From NCBI RefSeq assembly GCF_001424345.1, contig NZ_LMPF01000006.1, positions 1 to 64,000 on the forward strand: 64,000 nt of DNA, written 5' to 3'. Positions 45,904 to 52,924 of this stretch are shown here, one piece after another. Made by a program: the position numbers and the translations under genes. Below the pieces are notes generated by a model. That model ran no database searches and was not told where the DNA came from. It saw only the letters and a list, made by a program, of their open reading frames with translations. This DNA is from Burkholderia sp. Leaf177 (GTDB taxonomy: Bacteria; Pseudomonadota; Gammaproteobacteria; Burkholderiales; Burkholderiaceae). The first letter of the stretch is position 1. Every line of letters begins with the position of its first letter.

Positions 45904-48900
45904 GCCGGGTTATCGAGGGTGGAACGCTCGGCGATCCGTATCTGGGTGCTGAGCAAAAGCGCGGGGATATCTTCGGCCGGTAGCGGCTGCGAGAAGAAAA
46001 AGCCCTGCATTTCGTCGCAATCGCGGGCAACCAGGAAATCGAGTTGCGCCGCCGTTTCCACGCCCTCCGCGATCACCTGAAGTTCGAGCGAATGCGCAAG
46101 GGCGATGATCGCCGACGTAATCGTTTCATTGCCGCTCGGCGTGCCGATATCCGCAACAAACGAGCGGTCGATCTTCAGCCGGTGCACAGGAAAACGCTTG
46201 AGATAAGCGAGGCTGGAATATCCGGTGCCGAAATCGTCGATGGCAATTCCCACGCCGAGCGCCGCCAGATCGGACAAGGTCGTCACGGCGGCATCCGCGT
46301 TGTGCATGATTGCGCTTTCGGTGAGTTCGAGTTCCAGGAACTGCGGCTCCAGTCCGGTCTCTGTCAGCACCGACGTCACGAGTTCCCGTATATCGCGCTG
46401 CTGAAATTGCCGCGCCGACAAATTCACCGACATCCGCGCGAGCGGCAAACCTTGGTTTTGCCACGCCTTGTTCTGCCGGCACGCTTCGCGCAACACCCAT
46501 TCGGCCAATGGCCCGATCAGCCCGCATTCCTCGGCGACCGGAATGAACAAGTTCGGCGATACCAGCCCGAATTCCGGATCCATCCATCGCACGAGCGCTT
46601 CCATGCCAACTACATCGCCCGTCTTCAGGTCGACCTGCGGCTGATAGTGCAGCAGGAATTCGCCATCGCGCAACGCACGCCGCAAACGCTGCTCGACGTT
46701 CATCCGCGCGCCGACGCTCGCGTTCATCTCCGGCTGATAAAACTGATAGGTGTTGCGCCCCATGTCCTTCGCGCGATACATCGCGAGATCGGCTTTCTTG
46801 AGCACGGTTTCGGCGTCGGCGCCGTCTTGCGGGAACAGGCTCGCGCCCATGCTGCAGCCAACGTACAGCTCGGTTCCGTCGAGCCACACGGGATCCGATA
46901 TCGCGCTGCGAACGCGCTCCATCCAGCCGATCAGCGCGCTCTCGCAGGCAATATCGGGCAGCACGGCGACGAACTCATCGCCGCCATGACGCGCGATGGT
47001 GTCGCCCGGACGGCCGCAACGCGCAAGCCGCTCGGCGATGACAGACAGCAAACGGTCGCCGACGCTGTGTCCGAGACTGTCATTGACGTTCTTGAAGCCA
47101 TCCAGATCGACGAAAACAACGGCGAGCGTGGACTCGCCAGCCCGCGCGCGCTCGATGGCGTCCTGCAGCCGGCCACGCAGCAGATTGCGGTTGGGCAGGC
47201 GCGTCAGGGCGTCGTAATTGGCTTGATATTCGAGCTGTTCCTGGTATCGGATGACTTCGGTGACGTCGTTGATCACGCCCACATGATGTGTCGTCTGGCC
47301 GTTTGCATCGGGCACGGGCGCGACCAGCAACTGATTCCAGAACAGCACGCCGTCCTTGCGGTAATTGCGCAGCACCGCGCTCACTTCGCGATTCGCGGCG
47401 AGACCGGCGCGGATTATGTTGAGCCCTTCCTGATCGAGGTCGTCGCGTTGCAGGAAACGGCAATCCCGGCCGACGATCTCCGCCGGGTCGTAACCCGTGA
47501 TGCGCTTGAACGCCGGATTCGCGTACTCGATCACGTTGCCCTTGCTCGTGGTCGATGTAATCAGCACGGCGTTCACGCAGGCATCGAGCGCGCGGCTTTG
47601 CAGGCGCAGCGCGAGTTCAGAGCGCTTGCGGCCGGTCGTGTCGTCGTAAGTCCCCAGCACGCCGATAATCCGCCCCGCGCCGTCGAGCAGCGGCAACTTG
47701 CTCGTGAGCGACGTGCGCATTTCGCCGCGCACAAAAAAGTCGCGCTCCTGATTCATGACCGGCTGCCCGGTCGCGACAACCAGATTGTCCTCGGCGCGCA
47801 GAAGGTTTCCGGCTGCGGCCCAGGGCAGCGTGCAATCGGTCATGCCGATCACCTCTTCCTTGCTGGCGAGCCCGGCATCGCGCGCGAACGCGGAGTTGCA
47901 GCCCAGATAACGCGACTCGAGATCCTTCCAGAAAATCCGCTGCGGAATATTGTCGATGAGCGACTCCAGCATCTGCTTGGAACGCCGCGCCTCGGTCTCC
48001 GCATTGATCCGGTCGGTGACATCGTTGGCCAGCATGAAGATGCCCGGCTGGCCCGAATATGTCAGCGAATGCGACGAGATATCGGCGCTTACTTCCACAC
48101 CGTCATGCCGTTTGTGGCGCCACACGCCCGCCGAATGCTGGGTGCCGGGATGGTCGCCGGCGCTGCGCGCGAGCAACGCGGCGAACTGGTCGAAGTCGTT
48201 GCCGGCGTGAAGATCGCGCACGGTCATCGAAAGGAATTCGAGTTCGTTGTAGCCGTAATGCGAAAGCGCCGCCGGATTCACGGCGACGAACCGGTATGTG
48301 TCGCCATCGACAATCCACATGGGCACCGGATGCGCGTCGAACAGATCGCGGAAACGCTCGTTGCTGCGCTGCATGGCCCGCGCCACGCGCAGCTTGTCGC
48401 GCGACGAACGCTCATGGCTCGCGAACGTGTACATGAGCGCGGCGCCGCCAGCCAGCATGGAGAGGATAAGCAGGAACACCGCGCGGCTCGATGCACGGGC
48501 GGATTCGTTCAGGGTGGCGGCGAGCGAATCGGATTCCCGGGCGCGCAACTGGGCCAGTTCGTCATCGAGCGCTTCCTGGTCTTCGCTCAAGCGCACGAAC
48601 GCGGCGCGCGCCCAGTCGCGGGTGGCGCCGGGTGCGTCGGCAGCGGCGCGTTCGAACGCCGAATGCGCGTCGCGCTTGGCAATGCGCGCGCTTTCCGCGA
48701 GGGCATCGAATGCGCCATGCATGTCCGGCTCGAACGCGAACTGCGCGCGCAGGCCGCTTTCCAGCGCGTCGATGTGCGATTCGATATCCGCGCGGACATC
48801 GGCGGATTTGAGCACGCCGGTCGCTTCATACCGGCCGATTTCCGGAAGACTGCCGCCGAGCGCGCTCCGGTAAGCGTCGAGATCGCGCATCAGGCTGAGT

Positions 48901-49031
48901 GAGCGGCGGGTGCGGACGTCGGCGTCGCCTTGCAGCCCGATTTGCTCGTAAGCGACGAACGCGTTCGCGCCCATCGCCACGAGGACGACCGCGATGTTGA
49001 CCAGCAAACGGCGCGAGAAAAGTGATTTCAT
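45849..49031 (-). CDS. Membrane PAS-PAS-LOV-GGDEF-EAL protein (cyclic-di-GMP synthesis/degradation)
   Basis: The 1060-residue protein has a transmembrane helix at about 9-28, a periplasmic helical domain to about 182, a second helix at 183-204, PAS at about 228-340, PAS at about 350-465, and a LOV-like PAS at about 478-595. GGDEF and EAL domains follow. The cyclase site GGDEF (683-687) is intact and preceded by an inhibitory RPGD (674-677) at the right spacing. The phosphodiesterase motifs EAL (811-813), ELTE (902-905) and DDFGTGYSS (932-940) are intact, so both activities are possible. The third PAS has GRDCRFLQ with Cys524, NYRKDG and FWNQL, as in flavin-binding LOV photosensors, but the usual late Gln is Ile587. 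A strong hairpin lies in its 5' leader. Confidence 0.9.
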   Translation of the reverse strand: MKSLFSRRLLVNIAVVLVAMGANAFVAYEQIGLQGDADVRTRRSLSLMRDLDAYRSALGGSLPEIGRYEATGVLKSADVRADIESHIDALESGLRAQFAFEPDMHGAFDALAESARIAKRDAHSAFERAAADAPGATRDWARAAFVRLSEDQEALDDELAQLRARESDSLAATLNESARASSRAVFLLILSMLAGGAALMYTFASHERSSRDKLRVARAMQRSNERFRDLFDAHPVPMWIVDGDTYRFVAVNPAALSHYGYNELEFLSMTVRDLHAGNDFDQFAALLARSAGDHPGTQHSAGVWRHKRHDGVEVSADISSHSLTYSGQPGIFMLANDVTDRINAETEARRSKQMLESLIDNIPQRIFWKDLESRYLGCNSAFARDAGLASKEEVIGMTDCTLPWAAAGNLLRAEDNLVVATGQPVMNQERDFFVRGEMRTSLTSKLPLLDGAGRIIGVLGTYDDTTGRKRSELALRLQSRALDACVNAVLITSTTSKGNVIEYANPAFKRITGYDPAEIVGRDCRFLQRDDLDQEGLNIIRAGLAANREVSAVLRNYRKDGVLFWNQLLVAPVPDANGQTTHHVGVINDVTEVIRYQEQLEYQANYDALTRLPNRNLLRGRLQDAIERARAGESTLAVVFVDLDGFKNVNDSLGHSVGDRLLSVIAERLARCGRPGDTIARHGGDEFVAVLPDIACESALIGWMERVRSAISDPVWLDGTELYVGCSMGASLFPQDGADAETVLKKADLAMYRAKDMGRNTYQFYQPEMNASVGARMNVEQRLRRALRDGEFLLHYQPQVDLKTGDVVGMEALVRWMDPEFGLVSPNLFIPVAEECGLIGPLAEWVLREACRQNKAWQNQGLPLARMSVNLSARQFQQRDIRELVTSVLTETGLEPQFLELELTESAIMHNADAAVTTLSDLAALGVGIAIDDFGTGYSSLAYLKRFPVHRLKIDRSFVADIGTPSGNETITSAIIALAHSLELQVIAEGVETAAQLDFLVARDCDEMQGFFFSQPLPAEDIPALLLSTQIRIAERSTLDNPAQSSAGSARGRRSLSVAT

Positions 49032-49049
49032 GGGTCCGATAACCGCCCA

Positions 49050-49080
49050 CGGCTCGCGCTTGAGGAGTGAGCGCGAGCCG
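49050..49080 (-). promoter_or_regulatory. Perfect 11-bp hairpin in the leader of the GGDEF-EAL gene
   Basis: Arms cggctcgcgct (49050-49060) and agcgcgagccg (49070-49080) enclose a 9-nt loop. In the mRNA of the GGDEF-EAL gene the loop reads CACUCCUCA, and the hairpin ends 18 nt before the ATG. No T-run follows, so it is not a terminator; a role in translation or stability is inferred. Confidence 0.6.
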
Positions 49081-49131
49081 TCGGTTCGATAGAGTTATCG
49101 GCAGGAAACTTCGGGAATTTAGAGTAAGCGC

Positions 49132-49608
49132 TTAATCAGCGAGACCGAACTCTTTCATGGCGGGGACGAAATCGTGGTTGACCTCGCTTTTGCGCGACAA
49201 CTTGGCGAGCGCATAACGCTGGAAGGCGGAAAGCTCGGACCAGCGGCCAAGGCTCGGCGAGCCAATGCCGCACAAGCTGCTCTGGCGGATCACGCTTTCC
49301 GGCACAACGTCCGTATGCGCCCAGATCGGATCGCTGTCAGGGGCGAACGTTTCCGGTTTTGCATCGGCGTGGGTGCGCAGCATTTCGGCGATAGCCTGAT
49401 CGAACGCGGGTTCTATGGCTGCGTCGTCTTCCACCGGAAAGCGCGCGAGCAATTCGCGGTCGCTGTGCGGCAGGCGGCGCCATTCATCGAGGGAAATCCG
49501 CTGTCCGAATCGATCCAGATTAAAACGCACGACGAGCGGGATGAAGCTCAGATTCTCAGTCGACTCCAGTTCGAATCCGAACAGGCGCGGAGCGTCGTAA
49601 AGTGCCAT
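49132..49608 (-). CDS. Nitrate-reductase-associated protein family
   Basis: This 158-residue cytosolic protein resembles the family annotated as nitrate reductase associated protein, found near assimilatory nitrate reductase genes in cyanobacteria and proteobacteria. Conserved parts are LSFIPLVVRFNLDRFGQRISLDEWRRL, ELLARFPVE and WSELSAFQRYALAKLSRKS near the end. The molecular role is not established. It is divergent from fdhD, and a NarK-type transporter lies 6 kb away, so the context agrees with molybdoenzyme or nitrate metabolism. The family call is from memory of the pattern. Confidence 0.75.
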   Translation of the reverse strand: MALYDAPRLFGFELESTENLSFIPLVVRFNLDRFGQRISLDEWRRLPHSDRELLARFPVEDDAAIEPAFDQAIAEMLRTHADAKPETFAPDSDPIWAHTDVVPESVIRQSSLCGIGSPSLGRWSELSAFQRYALAKLSRKSEVNHDFVPAMKEFGLAD

Positions 49609-49801
49609 GGCGAGTGCCTCGTGGGCAAAGAGGTCAAGGGAAGCGAGTGAGGCCGCTGTAGGTTATCGTAGGGCCTTGAACGGCTTGTAGTGTGTCTGTT
49701 GCACCATAAAGCAGCAAGCGTTATGCCCAGATTTCTCTTATAAATTCTTATAGGTAGCGGCTAAAACGCGACATCGTAAGCAATAGCAAGAGAGCCAGAA
49801 C

Positions 49802-50647
49802 ATGAATGAGACAGATATAGACGATCAACCCGGATACGTGGAACGTCAAGTCACGCGCCACAAGATGGGCGAGATCCGCGAGACCGCCGACGACGTGGGC
49901 CAGGAATGGCCCGTCGCGCTCGTCTACAACGGCATTTCGCATGCGGTGATGATGTGCACGCCGCGCGATCTGGAAGCCTTCGCGGTGGGGTTTTCGCTGA
50001 CCGAAGGGATTGTGGAGCGCGGCAGCGACATTCATGACATCGAGGTATTTTTCCACAACGCCGAGGGCGATACGCTGCCGCATGCCGAAGTGCATCTGCA
50101 GGTCGTGCAGCAGGCGTTTGTTGCGTTGAAGCAGAAGCGCCGGGCGCTGGCCGGCCGGACGGGTTGCGGCGTGTGCGGCATCGAAAGTATCGATTTGCTG
50201 GATCTGCAACCTGAACGCGTGCCCGACACAGGCTTCCTGAATCGTCTTGCCGATGACGCCATCGCCCACGCCGCGCGGGAATTGCCTGCGCATCAGCAAT
50301 TGTCGAAGCTGACGGGCGGATTGCACGCCGCCGCCTGGTGCGACGAAACCGGCGCGGTCAAATACGCGTTCGAGGACGTCGGCCGTCACAACGCGCTCGA
50401 CAAGCTGATCGGCCATCTCGTGTTGCAGCGCGTGGATACCACGCAAGGGTTCGTGTTTTTATCGAGCCGGGCAAGTTATGAGCTCGTGCGCAAGTCGGCA
50501 AGAGTCGGCGTGCCCATGCTCGTGACGATATCCGCGCCCACATCGCTGGCCATTTCCATCGCGGAAAAAGCAGGCTTGCGGCTGGTGAGTTTCGCGCGCG
50601 AGAACGGGTTCGTGGAATATGGCGCGTGCTTAACGGCGCGTGCTTAA
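49802..50647 (+). CDS. fdhD: Formate dehydrogenase accessory sulfurtransferase FdhD
   Basis: FdhD passes sulfur from IscS to the bis-MGD molybdenum cofactor of formate dehydrogenase. The 281-residue protein has the functional CxxC loop in AGRTGCGVCGIESID (about residues 119-131) and the conserved GGLHAAAWCDETG, FEDVGRHNALDKLIG and GVPMLVTISAPTSLAI stretches. The 3' end lies inside a 14-bp tandem repeat, so the last residues (ACLTARA) and the stop codon are supplied by repeat units. No formate dehydrogenase genes are in the window. Confidence 0.93.
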   Translation: MNETDIDDQPGYVERQVTRHKMGEIRETADDVGQEWPVALVYNGISHAVMMCTPRDLEAFAVGFSLTEGIVERGSDIHDIEVFFHNAEGDTLPHAEVHLQVVQQAFVALKQKRRALAGRTGCGVCGIESIDLLDLQPERVPDTGFLNRLADDAIAHAARELPAHQQLSKLTGGLHAAAWCDETGAVKYAFEDVGRHNALDKLIGHLVLQRVDTTQGFVFLSSRASYELVRKSARVGVPMLVTISAPTSLAISIAEKAGLRLVSFARENGFVEYGACLTARA

Positions 50648-50691
50648 CGGCGCGTGCTTAACGGCGCGTGCTTGACGGGCGCGTGCTTAAC
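50621..50691. repeat. 14-bp tandem repeat spanning the fdhD stop codon
   Basis: The unit ggcgcgtgcttaac occurs three times exactly (50621-50634, 50635-50648, 50649-50662), then as ggcgcgtgcttgac (50663-50676) and gggcgcgtgcttaac (50677-50691, one extra g). The stop used by fdhD is in the second unit. Confidence 0.92.
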
Positions 50692-50712
50692 GCTTGATAC
50701 GCGCCCTGACGC

Positions 50713-51477
50713 TCAGTTGAACCGGCTGAAATCCGGCTTGCGCTTTTCGAAGAACGCCGTGAACGCCTCCTTCGCTTCGGGCGCGGTCAGCATGTTTGCG
50801 AAATACACCGCTTCTTTGGCCATCTGCGCGCTGATTTCATCGGCGTGACCGTTCTTCATCAGCGCTTTAGTCGCCTTCAGCGACGCCGGTGGCAACGCCG
50901 CGAGCTTCCTGGCCTGCGCGAACGCAAAATCACCAACTTCTTCCGCCGATAAAACCCGGTTCACGATGCCCATGTTCGCGGCTTCGTTTGCATCGAATGG
51001 TTCGCCGAGCAGCAGCTTTTCAGCCGCGCGCTGATAACCCGCGATGCGCGGCAAAAGCAGACTCGACGCCGCTTCCGGACACAACCCGAGGTTCACGAAC
51101 GGCAACACGAACTTAGCTGTCGATGCGGCATAGACGAGGTCGCAATGCAGCAGCATCGTTGTACCGATACCCACAGCCCCGCCGTTCACCGCCGCCACGA
51201 CCGGCTTTTGCGCCGTGCTGATCCGGCGCAGGAACTGGAACACGGGCGCATCCGGTTTCGAGGGCGGCGCCTTCATGAAATCTTCGAGATCGTTGCCGGC
51301 GCTGAATGTATCGCCCGCGGCGCGAATCAGGACCACGCGCACTGACGGATCGTTTTCGGCATCGAAAAAAGCATCTGCCATGGTTTGATACATCTCCGCC
51401 GTCAGCGCATTCTTGCGCGCCGGGCGATTGATCGTGATGCTCAAAACGCCGTAGATGTGTTCCGTGATGATGTCCAT
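50713..51477 (-). CDS. Enoyl-CoA hydratase/isomerase family protein
   Basis: This 254-residue crotonase-fold enzyme is likely the enoyl-CoA hydratase of the neighbouring beta-oxidation operon. The CoA-binding and oxyanion regions are GDTFSAGNDLEDFM and VNGGAVGIGTTMLLHCDLVYA. At the second catalytic position it has LCPEAASSLLLPRIAGYQRA, where the Glu-Ala-Ala-Ser pattern is shared with isomerase-like members, so an enoyl-CoA isomerase (PaaG/YdiA type) is also possible. It is last in the leftward fatty-acid operon, 87 bp after the thiolase. Confidence 0.85.
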   Translation of the reverse strand: MDIITEHIYGVLSITINRPARKNALTAEMYQTMADAFFDAENDPSVRVVLIRAAGDTFSAGNDLEDFMKAPPSKPDAPVFQFLRRISTAQKPVVAAVNGGAVGIGTTMLLHCDLVYAASTAKFVLPFVNLGLCPEAASSLLLPRIAGYQRAAEKLLLGEPFDANEAANMGIVNRVLSAEEVGDFAFAQARKLAALPPASLKATKALMKNGHADEISAQMAKEAVYFANMLTAPEAKEAFTAFFEKRKPDFSRFN

Positions 51478-51564
51478 TCTTGTCTCCTGAATGAATAACG
51501 GCTCGCGAACCGCCAGGCGCGCGAACCGTTGTTATGCCTTAACGGACGAGCCGCGTTTTACCGT

Positions 51565-52764
51565 TTACATCCGTTCGATAATGCCCGCCGCGCCCATGCC
51601 CGTTCCCACGCACATGGTCACCATGCCGTACTTCAGGTTGCGCCGGCGCAAGCCATGCACGACCGTGGCGGCGCGAATGGCGCCCGTTGCGCCGAGCGGA
51701 TGACCCAGCGCGATCGCGCCGCCAAGCGGATTGATCTTCGACGGATCCAGCCCCAGGTCCTGAATCACGGCCAGCGATTGCGCCGCGAACGCCTCGTTGA
51801 GTTCAATCCAGTCGATATCGTCCTGCGTCAAACCCGCCGCTTTCAACGCGGCAGGAATCGCTTCCTTCGGCCCGATACCCATGATTTCCGGCGGCACGCC
51901 GCGCACCGCGAAACTCACGAAACGCGCGAGCGGCGTCAGGTTGAATTGCTTCAGGATCTTCTCGCTGACCACGATCAACGCGCCGGCGCCGTCGGACGTT
52001 TGCGAGCTGTTGCCCGCCGTGACCGAACCCTTCGCGGCAAAGACGGGGCGCAGCTTGGCGAGCCCTTCCATGGTCGTGTCCTGACGCGGACCTTCGTCGT
52101 TCTTGATCTCGCGCGCGTTGACGCGAATCTCGCCCGTCGCCAGATCCGGGAAACGTTCGTTCAGCGCGAAGGGCGAGATTTCATCGTTGAATTCGCCGGT
52201 ACGCTGCGCTTCCAATGCACGCCGATGCGATTCCACCGAGAACGCGTCCTGCGCTTCGCGGCTGATCTTCCAGCGTTCGGCCACGCGTTCCGCCGTCAAA
52301 CCCATGCCGTAGGCAATGCCGACGTTTTCATCGCGATCGAAGATATGCGGCGACAACGACGGCTTGTTGCCCATCATGGGCACCATGCTCATGGATTCGC
52401 ATCCGCCCGCGATCATCACGTCCGATTCGCCAACGCGAATCCGGTCGGCGGCCATCGCCAGCGCGGTCACGCCCGATGCGCAGAAGCGGTTCACGGTCAC
52501 GCCGCCAACGGTGTTCGGCAAACCGGCCAGCAACGCGCCGATACGCGCCACATTCAGCCCTTGCTCGCCTTCCGGGATTGCGCAACCGATGATCGCGTCT
52601 TCGATCAGCTTCGAATCCAGCCCGGGCACTTGCGCGACTGCTGAACGGATCGCGTGGACCAGCAGTTCGTCTGGGCGCGTGTTCTTGAAAATGCCGCGCG
52701 GCGCCTTGCCGATAGGCGTCCGGCTCGCGGCGACAATGTATGCGTCCTGCACTTGTTTGCTCAT
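51565..52764 (-). CDS. fadA: Acetyl-CoA acyltransferase (3-ketoacyl-CoA thiolase)
   Basis: This enzyme performs thiolytic cleavage of 3-ketoacyl-CoA, the last step of beta-oxidation. The 399-residue thiolase has the nucleophilic Cys in VNRFCASGVTALAMAAD (about residue 90), the catalytic His in GGAIALGHPLGATGA and the second Cys in MCVGTGMGAAGI. AGGAG is spaced correctly for the ATG at 52762-52764 rather than the ATG two codons upstream. Its leader contains two large hairpins (52779-52880). It is co-oriented with the 3-hydroxyacyl-CoA dehydrogenase gene upstream, with which it would form a trifunctional-like complex. Confidence 0.92.
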   Translation of the reverse strand: MSKQVQDAYIVAASRTPIGKAPRGIFKNTRPDELLVHAIRSAVAQVPGLDSKLIEDAIIGCAIPEGEQGLNVARIGALLAGLPNTVGGVTVNRFCASGVTALAMAADRIRVGESDVMIAGGCESMSMVPMMGNKPSLSPHIFDRDENVGIAYGMGLTAERVAERWKISREAQDAFSVESHRRALEAQRTGEFNDEISPFALNERFPDLATGEIRVNAREIKNDEGPRQDTTMEGLAKLRPVFAAKGSVTAGNSSQTSDGAGALIVVSEKILKQFNLTPLARFVSFAVRGVPPEIMGIGPKEAIPAALKAAGLTQDDIDWIELNEAFAAQSLAVIQDLGLDPSKINPLGGAIALGHPLGATGAIRAATVVHGLRRRNLKYGMVTMCVGTGMGAAGIIERM

Positions 52765-52778
52765 TTGCATCTCCTGTC

Positions 52779-52899
52779 GGCTGGAGTTGGCGCTTTAGCG
52801 CCTTACTCCAGCCCCATGCATTGCGGTCGGCTGGAGTTGGCGTGTCGGCCGGAGTTGGCGCTTTAGCGCTTACTCCGGCCCCATGTCTTACTCCAGTCC
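52779..52899. repeat. Duplicated hairpin element in the thiolase leader
   Basis: Hairpin 1 (52779-52813) pairs ggctggagt with actccagcc and ggcgc with gcgcc around a ttta loop. Hairpin 2 (52847-52880) has ggccggagt and actccggcc with the same interior. A partial left half lies between them (52826-52842) and a partial right half follows (52887-52899). The one changed base pair (T-A to C-G) is compensatory. Confidence 0.88.
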
Positions 52900-52924
52900 T
52901 TCCGCAAATGCGATTGTCCGCGCC

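Noticed and set aside
46044-48902. A 952-codon frame on the plus strand
   Set aside because: It lies entirely antisense to the GGDEF-EAL gene. It is Arg/His rich with no family resemblance, a typical GC-rich shadow frame.
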